Source: Aquibium carbonis (GTDB taxonomy: Bacteria; Pseudomonadota; Alphaproteobacteria; Rhizobiales; Rhizobiaceae). Taken from it: DNA of 34,383 nucleotides. Both the position numbers and the translations under genes were made by a program. A model generated the notes under the pieces. The model ran no database searches. It had not been told where the DNA came from and saw nothing but the letters and a program-made list of their open reading frames with translations. The stretch spans positions 1-34,383 of the forward strand of contig NZ_RWKW01000100.1 of assembly GCF_003970795.1 (NCBI RefSeq). The letters are read 5' to 3'. The first letter of the stretch is position 1, and every line of letters begins with the position of its first letter. Below, one piece after another: positions 1-7,147 of this stretch.

Positions 1-2
1 CC

Positions 3-494
3 GCCGAGGCGGTGCGGCGCGACCTGCGCGCCATCATGGCCGGCCAGCGGCCGCGCCGCCGCGCACCGGCGCCTTCGCCCGAGCGGCTTTCGCACGAGGA
101 CGACTACCAGCGACTGAAGGCGACGCTGCTCTCGGGCACCGCGCTCTCCTTCCGCGACGCGCTCTCGCAGGCGCTGGGCATCGGCGTCGAGACCGCGCGC
201 TCGATCGCCGCCTCGCGCAGCTATGACGATCTCATCGCCGCCTTCCGCCACATCGACCTGTCGGAGGAAGAAGCCTTCCTGCTGGTCTGCGCGGCCTGTC
301 CGGAGCGGTTTTCGCGCACCAGCGCCATCCGCCTGTTCCTCGAGCGCTACCGCGCCTTCTCCAGTGACGCCGCCACCGGCATCGTCCTCGCCTGGCGGGC
401 CGACCGGCTGTCGCCGCGCTCGACCCCGTCGCGCAGCGGCGGCCTGGCCTCGGTCCACGCGCTGCCGCCGCGCGGCGACGTCAAGGCGTCGTAA
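3..494 (+). CDS. DUF2336 domain protein, 3' part
   Basis: This is the C-terminal part of a DUF2336 family protein, a helical family of unknown function common in Alphaproteobacteria. The frame is open to the first base of the window, reading Ala-Glu-Ala-Val, and the GTG at 12 has no ribosome binding site, so the true start lies upstream. About 160 residues are visible. The recognisable stretch is the helical repeat around SFRDALSQALGI, then the segment LSEEEAFLLVCAACPERF and an Arg-rich helix. The last 25 residues are low in complexity (Ser/Pro/Arg). The gene converges on the DUF1491 gene and the two coding ends overlap by 14 bases. The family assignment is from sequence resemblance and no function is proposed. 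Confidence 0.7.
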   Translation, partial: AEAVRRDLRAIMAGQRPRRRAPAPSPERLSHEDDYQRLKATLLSGTALSFRDALSQALGIGVETARSIAASRSYDDLIAAFRHIDLSEEEAFLLVCAACPERFSRTSAIRLFLERYRAFSSDAATGIVLAWRADRLSPRSTPSRSGGLASVHALPPRGDVKAS

Positions 495-897
495 GCGCGA
501 CCAGGTCCTCGGCGGGCGTCGCCGTGTCCAGCTCCACGAACCAGACGTCGGAATCAAACCGCGCCTCGCGCTCGATGCGCTTTTCCAGCGCTTCGTCGTC
601 CAGCCCTTCCGCCACCACGGCAAAGCGCCGACCGCCCGTGTCATGGCCAAGGCCCGTTTCGCCGCCATGGCCGGACTTGGCCTCGTCACTGGCCCCGTCC
701 CCATAGCCAGACTGGGGCGCCGGGCCAACCAGCCGGTACAGCCCGTCGCGCCCGCGCAGCACGAGAAAGATCGCGCCGGCCTCGGCCGACCCCTTGCGCA
801 TGACGGCCGCGAACCCGCCGGCGTTGAACACCCGGCGCGTCAGGGCGGACACGAAGAACTCGGAGGTCAGGCGTGGCACGGCGGCGCGGTCTCGCAT
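481..897 (-). CDS. DUF1491 family protein
   Basis: A protein of 138 residues of the DUF1491 family, found in Alphaproteobacteria with unknown function. The family pattern is clear: after the start comes VPRLTSEFFVSALTRRVF, then FAAVMRKGSAEAGAIFLVLR (20 residues, a beta-hairpin-like core) and YRLVGPAP. The C-terminal part holds EALEKRIEREARFDSDVWFVELD. The ATG at 895-897 was chosen because similarity begins there; the same frame stays open to 1008 but that extension is Pro/Arg-rich and looks non-coding. Residues about 75-95 (GDGASDEAKSGHGGETGLGHD) are a Gly-rich loop that looks like a lineage insertion. Its 3' end overlaps the convergent DUF2336 gene. The protein is probably cytoplasmic, since no signal peptide or membrane segment is present. 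Confidence 0.8.
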   Translation of the reverse strand: MRDRAAVPRLTSEFFVSALTRRVFNAGGFAAVMRKGSAEAGAIFLVLRGRDGLYRLVGPAPQSGYGDGASDEAKSGHGGETGLGHDTGGRRFAVVAEGLDDEALEKRIEREARFDSDVWFVELDTATPAEDLVALTTP

Positions 898-1137
898 GGC
901 GGATGCGCGCGTTGTAGCGGGCGGGCGGCGATCGGGGAAGGCGGGAGATGGACGGACGCTTGCGACCTCACACGACACATGGCAGCGTTCGTCGGAATGT
1001 CCCGGCAACGGCCATTCCGTCCCGATTGACGCGGGTTTCGAAGCGACCGCTCACCGCCTTGGGATCGCGCAGGCATGCCATCGGCTCAAGAGCTGGCCGC
1101 AGTCGGCGCGCTTTGGCTGCTTTCCCAGGTCAGGGCT

Positions 1138-1770
1138 TCAACGACGCGTCGACGGACGGATGGTGCTGTAGTCAACACCAGCCTCAAAAGCTCGGGTGAG
1201 GGTTGCCAGCGTGGCGCGGAGTTGATCCTCGACAGGCGCGTTGCCTTCGATCGCCTGGGCGAGCAGTTGGGGATGAATGAAGGCCGTGACGGCATCGCGC
1301 ACCACCCTTGCCGCCTGGGACACGTCGCTGACGTGCCACTCTCCTCGGTCGACACCCTGAGCGATCAGTTTCTGGATCAGCCGGGTCATGCGCTGCGCGT
1401 AAGCGATGATCATGTCCTGGCGCTCGACCAGAATACGCCGATACAGGTCATGGATCTCCCTGTCGCCTGTGAACCGTTTGCGTTTGCGATGGTGGATGTC
1501 GAGTACCATGAGCAGCAGGCGTTCGGCAGCCGGTCCCTCCGCGTCCAACCACTTCCCGGCAAGTTCCTCTTCTTCGTCCATGGCCTCTTGAACGATGGCG
1601 TCCATAACCGCGGCCTTGGAGGGAAAGAACCGATAGAGCGCTGCGTGGCTGACCCCGAGCGCTTTGCCGATATCCACCATGTTGGTCTTGCCTTCGCCCA
1701 GCCGACGCACGAGCGCCGTCGCAGCCTCGAGGATTGCCGCAGGCGAGATGACGTTCTGCTTTTCTGACAT
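1138..1770 (-). CDS. TetR/AcrR family transcriptional regulator
   Basis: A one-component repressor-type regulator of 210 residues, a normal TetR length. The N-terminal helix-turn-helix covers about residues 8-55: helices around ILEAATALVRRLG, then MVDIGKALGVSHAALYRFFPSKAAVMDAI, the typical TetR recognition helix with its Tyr/Phe-rich end. The rest is all-helical ligand-binding and dimer domain. The ATG at 1770 is preceded by an A+T-rich leader. It is transcribed away from the epimerase/methyltransferase pair at 1866-3427, and the shared 95-base gap holds a palindrome (1809-1839) that suits autorepression and control of the divergent pair. The inducer cannot be told from sequence. Between this gene and the DUF1491 gene (898-1137) no gene or clear signal was seen. 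Confidence 0.88.
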   Translation of the reverse strand: MSEKQNVISPAAILEAATALVRRLGEGKTNMVDIGKALGVSHAALYRFFPSKAAVMDAIVQEAMDEEEELAGKWLDAEGPAAERLLLMVLDIHHRKRKRFTGDREIHDLYRRILVERQDMIIAYAQRMTRLIQKLIAQGVDRGEWHVSDVSQAARVVRDAVTAFIHPQLLAQAIEGNAPVEDQLRATLATLTRAFEAGVDYSTIRPSTRR

Positions 1771-1808
1771 GGCGAAAAATTAGGCGCGCCCCCAGCCCTT
1801 GTCAACAA

Positions 1809-1839
1809 GTTACAAATATCGTATTTTGTAATCTGTAAC
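1809..1839. promoter_or_regulatory. Candidate TetR operator (inverted repeat)
   Basis: In the gap between the divergent TetR and epimerase genes lies TTACAAA (1810-1816), an 8-base spacer, then TTTGTAA (1825-1831), a perfect 7-base inverted repeat. A second half-site pair, GTTACA at 1809-1814 and TGTAAC at 1834-1839, overlaps it. The A+T-rich block stands out sharply in this G+C-rich DNA. Position and symmetry fit an operator bound by the TetR dimer that covers promoters on both sides. This is inference from position and symmetry alone. Confidence 0.6.
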
Positions 1840-1865
1840 AACGACAGATGTGCAGAGGTGGCAAC

Positions 1866-2852
1866 ATGACCATAGCCTTCGTGACAGGTGGCACCGGCTT
1901 TCTCGGTGGCCGACTGATCAAGATGCTCGTGAACAGAGGCTGGCAGGTCCGCGCCCTGCACCGATCACCCGGTGATGCGGCGAAACTGGCGGCGCTGGGT
2001 GCCGTTCCGGTGCCGGGCGACCTCGACAGCGTCGAGGCGCTGACACGCGGGATCGGTGACGCCGAAGTGGTGTTCCACGCCGCAGCCCTGTTCAAGCTGT
2101 GGGGATCGGCGGAAGCGTTCGAGCGGGCGAATGTCGACGGCACCCGCAACGTGCTGGCAGCGGCGAAGGCGCGGGGGGTCAAGCGCTTCGTTCAGATCGG
2201 CGCGGGTGCCGTCGTCATGGGCGAAGGCAAACCGATGCTCGGTGTGAATGAAGATGCCCCGCAGACATTCCCGAAATGGGCCCCGTACACCGCCTCCAAG
2301 GGACGCGCGCAGCAACTGGTTCTCGCGGCTGACGATCCTTCAGGCATGCGCACGGCGATCATCCTGCCCCCGATGATCTGGGGCGCGGGCATGCCCATGA
2401 TCCGGGAGACAATCCATAATGTGAATGCCGGGAGGTTCAGGTGGCCGGGCGGCGGCAAGAGCCTGATGTCCACCGCGCATGTCGAGAATGTTTGCCATGC
2501 CGCCTTGCTTGCGGCCGAAAGCGCGACCGGTGGTCGCGCCTATTTCGTGACCGACGGCAGGGACCGAAACCTGCGGGAGGTCATGGGGACCTTGCTCGCC
2601 ACGCAGGGCGTCGATCCGGGCAACAGGTCTGCCCCCCTCGGCGTCGCCTGGTTCATGGCGACCGTGATGGAAGCTCTATGGCGCACCTTCCGCCTCCGCG
2701 GGGAGCCGCCGCTGACGCGCCAGATGCTGCGCCTGGTCGGCTACGACTTCACCATGTCCGACCGCCGTGCCCGGGACGAACTGGGATACGCTCCAGTCGT
2801 CACCTGGGAGCAAGGCGTCGAGGAAATGCGCGCGGGAGCTCTCCGCCCATGA
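1866..2852 (+). CDS. NAD-dependent epimerase/dehydratase (extended SDR)
   Basis: An extended short-chain dehydrogenase/reductase of 328 residues acting on a nucleotide-sugar, sterol-like or similar substrate. The Rossmann nucleotide motif TGGTGFLG is at residues 7-14, and the catalytic Tyr-x3-Lys is YTASK at about 141-145. A downstream segment (DGRDRNLREVM) is of the type seen in dihydroflavonol-reductase, 3-beta-HSD and hopanoid-associated epimerase relatives. The ATG at 1866 was chosen over the ATG at 1848 because GAGGTG sits five bases upstream and the fold starts at once. Its stop overlaps the ATG of the methyltransferase (ATGA at 2849-2852), so the two are translationally coupled. The TetR protein encoded upstream probably controls both. 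The substrate is unknown. Confidence 0.85.
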   Translation: MTIAFVTGGTGFLGGRLIKMLVNRGWQVRALHRSPGDAAKLAALGAVPVPGDLDSVEALTRGIGDAEVVFHAAALFKLWGSAEAFERANVDGTRNVLAAAKARGVKRFVQIGAGAVVMGEGKPMLGVNEDAPQTFPKWAPYTASKGRAQQLVLAADDPSGMRTAIILPPMIWGAGMPMIRETIHNVNAGRFRWPGGGKSLMSTAHVENVCHAALLAAESATGGRAYFVTDGRDRNLREVMGTLLATQGVDPGNRSAPLGVAWFMATVMEALWRTFRLRGEPPLTRQMLRLVGYDFTMSDRRARDELGYAPVVTWEQGVEEMRAGALRP

Positions 2853-3427
2853 ATTCCAGATGCGCGACCACGGACGCATTCGTCTTCTTTCGCGCATGGA
2901 GCCGAAAGCCGCTTCGCGTCGCTTCGATTGTGCCGTCCGGACATTCGCTTGGACGATTGATCACGCAAGAACTCGACGGGACCTGCGGCCCCGTCATCGA
3001 ACTCGGTCCGGGCACTGGCGCCTTTACCCGTGCCATCATCGCGCGCGGCGTCGCGGAACAGAACCTCGTTCTCGTCGAAATGGGCCGCGAGTTCGCCAGC
3101 ATGCTCTCCCGACGCTTCCCGCGAGCAACCCTCTTCGAGAGAGATGCTGCCGAACTCGGAAGCCTCGGCATTGGCGGCCCGGTCGGCGCAGTCGTTAGCG
3201 GGCTGCCGCTCCTGTCGATGTCGACGAACCAGGTCGAGGCAATCATGTCCGGCGCGTTCAAACATCTCGTTTCCGATGGCTCGTTCTACCAGTTCACCTA
3301 CGGCCCCCTGTGCCCCGTCCCTCAGAAAATTCTCAGGCTGCTGGGATTGGAATCCAAGCTCATCGGACGCGCGCTGCTGAACTTCCCACCCGCGTCCGTC
3401 TATCGGATATCGCGAAAGCCGCTGTAG
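2849..3427 (+). CDS. PmtA-like class I SAM-dependent methyltransferase
   Basis: A protein of 192 residues resembling phospholipid N-methyltransferases (PmtA type) and rRNA adenine dimethylases. Near the N-terminus is FVFFRAWSRKPLRVASIVPS, like the membrane-interacting start of rhizobial PmtA (F..FL..W...P...GAV.PSS). SAM motif I is ELGPGTG at 51-57, followed by an acidic residue after the second strand (LVLVEMGREF). If the assignment is right it methylates phosphatidylethanolamine or a similar amine using SAM. It starts inside the stop of the epimerase gene (ATGA), so the two proteins are made together; lipid-headgroup or isoprenoid-lipid modification would fit the pairing but is inference. 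PmtA activity cannot be separated from that of other small-amine methyltransferases by sequence reading alone. Confidence 0.78.
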   Translation: MNSRCATTDAFVFFRAWSRKPLRVASIVPSGHSLGRLITQELDGTCGPVIELGPGTGAFTRAIIARGVAEQNLVLVEMGREFASMLSRRFPRATLFERDAAELGSLGIGGPVGAVVSGLPLLSMSTNQVEAIMSGAFKHLVSDGSFYQFTYGPLCPVPQKILRLLGLESKLIGRALLNFPPASVYRISRKPL

Positions 3428-3451
3428 AAGGGCGTTGCGGTCCTGCTTCCC

Positions 3452-3468
3452 CGGCTCACAGAGAGCCG
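3452..3468. terminator. Weak hairpin between convergent genes
   Basis: CGGCTC (3452-3457), a five-base loop, then GAGCCG (3463-3468) form a six-base-pair stem in the 45-base gap between the convergent methyltransferase and permease genes. There is no T-run on the plus side. On the minus strand the transcript reaches it only after the permease stop. It may help 3' end formation, but evidence is thin. Confidence 0.3.
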
Positions 3469-3472
3469 TCGG

Positions 3473-5263
3473 TCAGCAGACCACCCCTTTTCCCCTACCC
3501 GCGTCCCCTCCCCCGCCCGGGCACAATTGCCGCCAGGGCAGCGCGTTCTCCGGTAAGTGGCGGCTCGTCGCTTCCAGCACGAGCATCAGCGCGGCGATGA
3601 CGCCCGTCGCCACCACGGCGAGCGCAGCCGATTCGGAGCCAAGACCGGCGTCCTCGAGGTTGAGCAGCGCGACGCCCAGCGTTTCCGTGCCGGCCGACCA
3701 GAGGAGCGCCGAGATCGTCAGTTCGTTGAAGGCGAGCAGGAACACCATCAGGCCGCCGGCCACCACCGAGGGCAGGACGATGGGCAGGATGATCGTGCCG
3801 ATGCGCTTGGCGATGCCGGCGCCGTCCATCAGGGCGGCTTCCTCGACGTCGCGCTCCAGCGACGAGACCGCCGCCGCCACCGGCTTCAGCGCGACCGCCA
3901 GGAAGGAGGCGAGATAGGCGAAGACGATGATCCAGCCGGTACCGTAGAGCGAGACGCCGAGCACGGGCAGCGGGTTGACGAAGAGCAGGATGCAGGCGAT
4001 GGCGACGACGACGCCCGGCAGGGCATAGGGCATCTCCACCACCGGCAGGATCGCGATCCGTCCGAAGGACAGCCGCCGGTCGATCGCATAGGCGACGAGG
4101 ACCGACAGCGCCGCCAGGGCGACGGCGGCGCCGCCCGCATAGGTGAAGGAGTTGGCGAAGGCGCGGCGGATCAGCGCCTGGCGCCACATCGTGTCGGTGT
4201 ATTGCGCAAAGGTCAGCGTCTCCCAGCTCAGTGTCACGCCATAGGCCGGGACCAGCGACTTGGCCACCAGCGAGGCCAGCGGCAAGAGGATGGTGGCGGC
4301 GAAGACGAGCCACAGCATCGCTTCGGCCGGCAGCGTGACGGCTCGGGCATGGACGAAGGGCTCCAGGCCGCGCTCCATGTCGGTGCGCACGCCGCGCCGC
4401 GAGGTCAGCCAGGTGGAGGCGACGACGGCGATGCCGGCAATCAGCGCGATCAGCAGCGAGATCAGCGCGGCGTCGTTGATCCCGCCGCGGCCGAAGCTCG
4501 CCAGTTGCCGGTAGACGGCCGTCGGAAGCGTGGTGACGCCGACTGGCAGGCCGAGCAGCGCCGGGATGCCGAAATTGCCCACGCCCGCCACGAAGGCCAG
4601 AAGCACCGCCGACAGGATGTTGACCCGGATGATCGGGAGCACCACGTCGATGACGATCGCCAGGGGCCTGGCGCCGTCGAGCCTCGCCGCCTCCACGAGC
4701 GCCTTGGGCACGCGCACCAGCCCGGCGGCGATGATGATGGCGACCAGCGGCGCGTGGTGTAGTCCCATCACGAAGACGATGCCGCCGAAGCCCAGCATCG
4801 GGTTGGCGGTGCCCAGCGGCGGCGCCAGCCCCACCGCGTTGAGGATCGGCGAGGACGGACCCGCCAGCGACTTGAAGGCGAGCGCCGAGATCTGTGGCGA
4901 CACCATCAGCGACAGCACGAACAGGAAGGCGAGCGCGCGCCGGGTGGGCAGCGCCATGGTCGCCAGCGCCAGCGCCACGAGGCCGCCGAGCACGACGGCG
5001 AGTGCGGTGGAACCGCCCGCGACGATCAGGCTGTTGAGGGTCGCCCTCGCGACCGACGGGCTCGTCAGAAGGTCGAAGGCCGCCGTGGCGTCGGATCGGA
5101 TGACGCTCGACGCGGCCAGCACCAGCTGCACGACGGGTAGCAGGCAGAAGACGAGCACCGAGGCGATGACGAGGGCGGAGATCAGGCCGCCCTCGTTGTC
5201 CGGCCAGTTGCGATCCCGGGCGGATGTGAGACTGCGCAATGCCGCGAAAGGCCCGTGGGTCAC
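3473..5263 (-). CDS. Iron-type ABC transporter, fused permease (FbpB/AfuB-like)
   Basis: An inner-membrane permease of 596 residues made of two tandem permease halves, as in Fe(III) or 2-aminoethylphosphonate uptake systems. Each half has several hydrophobic spans and one ATPase-docking EAA loop: EAARLDGARPLAIVIDVVLP near residue 190-210 and EEAALMDGAGIAKRIGTIILP near 485-505. The frame starts with GTG at 5263, 28 bases after the binding-protein stop, so the two form an operon. No ATP-binding subunit is found on either side; the next gene downstream is a convergent methyltransferase. The last 20 or so residues (CPGGGGDAGRGKGVVC) are odd for the family and may come from a deletion junction that removed the ATPase gene. 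Substrate is inferred from family only. Confidence 0.88.
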   Translation of the reverse strand: MTHGPFAALRSLTSARDRNWPDNEGGLISALVIASVLVFCLLPVVQLVLAASSVIRSDATAAFDLLTSPSVARATLNSLIVAGGSTALAVVLGGLVALALATMALPTRRALAFLFVLSLMVSPQISALAFKSLAGPSSPILNAVGLAPPLGTANPMLGFGGIVFVMGLHHAPLVAIIIAAGLVRVPKALVEAARLDGARPLAIVIDVVLPIIRVNILSAVLLAFVAGVGNFGIPALLGLPVGVTTLPTAVYRQLASFGRGGINDAALISLLIALIAGIAVVASTWLTSRRGVRTDMERGLEPFVHARAVTLPAEAMLWLVFAATILLPLASLVAKSLVPAYGVTLSWETLTFAQYTDTMWRQALIRRAFANSFTYAGGAAVALAALSVLVAYAIDRRLSFGRIAILPVVEMPYALPGVVVAIACILLFVNPLPVLGVSLYGTGWIIVFAYLASFLAVALKPVAAAVSSLERDVEEAALMDGAGIAKRIGTIILPIVLPSVVAGGLMVFLLAFNELTISALLWSAGTETLGVALLNLEDAGLGSESAALAVVATGVIAALMLVLEATSRHLPENALPWRQLCPGGGGDAGRGKGVVC

Positions 5264-5291
5264 GAGGGTCGATCGCGTGGCTGCGTGACGA

Positions 5292-6278
5292 TCAGTTCTG
5301 CCCGAAGATCTCGGCGAACTTCGCCTTGTCGGCCTCCGCCGATTCGAGCGCCTTGGCCGGATCCAGCGGCAAGATGTCGATGTCGGAAAGCGACGGGAAG
5401 CCGGCCGGAGCGGCGACGTCCGGGTGCGCGGGCATGTAGCCCTGCGACGCCGCCAGTTCCTGGCCCTCGCGCGAGACGAGGAAATCCACGAAGGCCTTGG
5501 CGGCGTCCGGGTTCTTGGTGCCGGACAGGATGGCCACCGGCTCGGAAATGGCCGAGACGCCCTCGGTCGGGAACACGAACTCCACCGGCGCGCCCTTCGC
5601 CTTCTCGCGGATAGGCAGGAACTCGACGATCATGCCGTAGAGCTTCTCGCCGCCGGCGACAGCCTGCAGCACGCCGCCATTGCCGCCCGACGCCTGGGCG
5701 CCGTTGGCGGCCAGCTGTTCGTAGTAGCTCCAGCCCTGCTCCAGGTTGGCGACGATCGCCTGGGTATGGATGAGCGCGGCGCCCGAGGTCAGCGGCGACG
5801 GCATCGCCACCTGGCCCTTGGCTTCCTCCTTCAGGAGGTCGCTCCACGAGGCGGGCACCATCGGGGCATTGGTGTTGTAGATGATGCCGGTGGTGATCAG
5901 CTTGGTGGGAAACCACATGCGCTCCGGATCCTGGATCGCCGCATCATAGGCCGAGACGTCCGCCTCCGGATAGGCCAGCAGCTTGCCGTCGCTGGCGAGG
6001 TCTTCCATCGTCACGCTGTCGGCGATCAGGAGCACGTCGGCCGGCGAGGCGCCGGCTTCCAGTTCCGCCAGCAGCCGCGCCATCAGCGTCGTGGTGCCGT
6101 CACGCACGAAGGTCACCGTCACGCCCGGGTGCTTGGCCATGAAGGCGTCGATGGTCTGCTGCGCGTCGTTGTTCGGCTGGCTGGTGTAAAGCGTCAGGGT
6201 GCCTTCGACGGCCGAAGCGCCGGTTGCGGCGCCCAGCAGGGCCGCGCCTGCCAGGAAGGCCTTTAGAAACATACGCAT
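5292..6278 (-). CDS. Periplasmic ABC substrate-binding protein (iron-type)
   Basis: A periplasmic solute-binding protein of 328 residues of the FbpA/AfuA/PotD-like class. A Sec signal peptide occupies roughly residues 1-23 (hydrophobic core FLAGAALLGAATG, cleavage after ASA). The mature start is GTLTLYTSQPNNDAQQTIDAF, a standard opening for ferric-binding proteins, and later segments VTFVRDGTTTLMARL and ASPADVLLIAD match the family. The ATG at 6278 has AAGGAG seven bases upstream. It is the first gene of an operon with the fused permease. Ferric ion is the likely ligand by family, but phosphonate or thiamine binding is not excluded. No iron-responsive operator was recognised in the 230 bases upstream. 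Confidence 0.87.
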   Translation of the reverse strand: MRMFLKAFLAGAALLGAATGASAVEGTLTLYTSQPNNDAQQTIDAFMAKHPGVTVTFVRDGTTTLMARLLAELEAGASPADVLLIADSVTMEDLASDGKLLAYPEADVSAYDAAIQDPERMWFPTKLITTGIIYNTNAPMVPASWSDLLKEEAKGQVAMPSPLTSGAALIHTQAIVANLEQGWSYYEQLAANGAQASGGNGGVLQAVAGGEKLYGMIVEFLPIREKAKGAPVEFVFPTEGVSAISEPVAILSGTKNPDAAKAFVDFLVSREGQELAASQGYMPAHPDVAAPAGFPSLSDIDILPLDPAKALESAEADKAKFAEIFGQN

Positions 6279-6509
6279 CTCGTGCTCCTTGGAATCGGGG
6301 AAATGCAGTCGGCGTAGTGAAGCTGTGTTACCACCCGATGACAGGCCGCGGGGCCGCCGCCGGCAACGGCTTCATTCTCCGGTTCCGTTCGGCCGGAAAA
6401 CCGCTGGAAACGCCCGCCCCCCGGCGCCCTGCCAGCCCCCGCCACCGCCTCGCCGGTTGCTTTGCAGGCGCTATGGCAATAGGCAGGAACCATTCAAGGA
6501 GAACAAGAC

Positions 6510-6668
6510 ATGGCGAGACCCCCCAACTACAATCACGAGCGCATGGAGCGCGATCGCGCCAAGGCGGCCAAGAAGGCCGAGAAGCTCGCCGCCAAGGCAG
6601 CCGCCAGGGAGCGCGGCGCCGACAAGGCCGCCACCGAGACCGAAGCGAAGAGCGAGACCGAGGAATAG
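6510..6668 (+). CDS. Small charged Lys/Ala/Glu-rich protein
   Basis: A 52-residue gene with a good ribosome binding site (AAGGAGA six bases before the ATG at 6510). It begins MARPPNYNHERMERDRAKAA, continues as a Lys/Ala helix (KKAEKLAAKAAARERGAD) and ends in a Glu/Thr-rich acidic tail. The protein should form one long amphipathic, highly charged helix and be cytoplasmic. I believe similar short basic-then-acidic proteins occur across Rhizobiales, but no function is known to me. The upstream 231 bases (6279-6509) separate it from the divergent iron-binding protein gene and must hold both promoters; no clear box was recognised there. A small hairpin follows at 6695. Confidence 0.72.
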   Translation: MARPPNYNHERMERDRAKAAKKAEKLAAKAAARERGADKAATETEAKSETEE

Positions 6669-6694
6669 ACCGCGCGGGAACGGCGTTCCGCCTC

Positions 6695-6714
6695 ACGCGC
6701 CGCATGGCGCGTTT
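6695..6714 (+). terminator. Possible terminator of the small charged protein gene
   Basis: ACGCGCC (6695-6701), loop GCAT, GGCGCGT (6706-6712) form a seven-base-pair stem followed by only three T bases, 27 bases after the stop of the 52-residue gene. Strong stem, weak tail. Confidence 0.4.
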
Positions 6715-6771
6715 CGTCCTCCCGGCGCGCGCGCCGGAAGGCCGTTCCCAAAGCCGGCCGCGCGGCGCGGC

Positions 6772-7035
6772 TCAGGCGTTGGCGGTTTTCGGGTCGGCGA
6801 AGACGCCGGCCTCGCGGGCCGCCGCTACGAAGGCGCGCCGCGCCCCGATTGGCGGCTTGTCGCCGTTCTGGACGTCCGAGCAGGCCTGGATGGCGGCGCG
6901 GTGCTTTTCGGTGCGCTTGCCGGGCCAGCGGTTCAGAAGAAAATCCGAGGTGTCGCGGGCGGTCCGGAGCGTGAGGAGTGAACCCGTCGCGTCGATCCTG
7001 ACGGTGACGGGCGTATCGAACTGATCTTTTTCCAT
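6772..7035 (-). CDS. DUF982 family protein
   Basis: A small protein of 87 residues of the DUF982 family, which is expanded in rhizobia and of unknown function. The family signature is present: FDTPVTVRI at the start, LTLRTARDTSDFLLNRWPGKRTEKHRAAIQAC in the middle (the Trp-Pro-x3 stretch before the conserved helix) and AFVAAAREAGVFA at the end. The ATG at 7035 was chosen because AAGGAG lies five bases upstream; the longer open frame to 7092 adds only unlikely residues. It stands alone on the minus strand, downstream of the caspase-like gene by 112 bases with its own ribosome site. Cytoplasmic, no membrane segment. Confidence 0.82.
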   Translation of the reverse strand: MEKDQFDTPVTVRIDATGSLLTLRTARDTSDFLLNRWPGKRTEKHRAAIQACSDVQNGDKPPIGARRAFVAAAREAGVFADPKTANA

Positions 7036-7147
7036 CGTTCTCCTTACGGCAAAGGCAAGGCGGAAGCGAGGCGATACCGACAGCACCGGCATTTTCCGAA
7101 CGGCCGGCCGATCCGGCCCTGCGCCGCGGCCCGCCCGGCCGGCCGCG

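Noticed and set aside
1848-1865. Upstream ATG of the epimerase gene
   Set aside because: The ATG at 1866 has a good ribosome site (GAGGTG) and begins the Rossmann fold directly.
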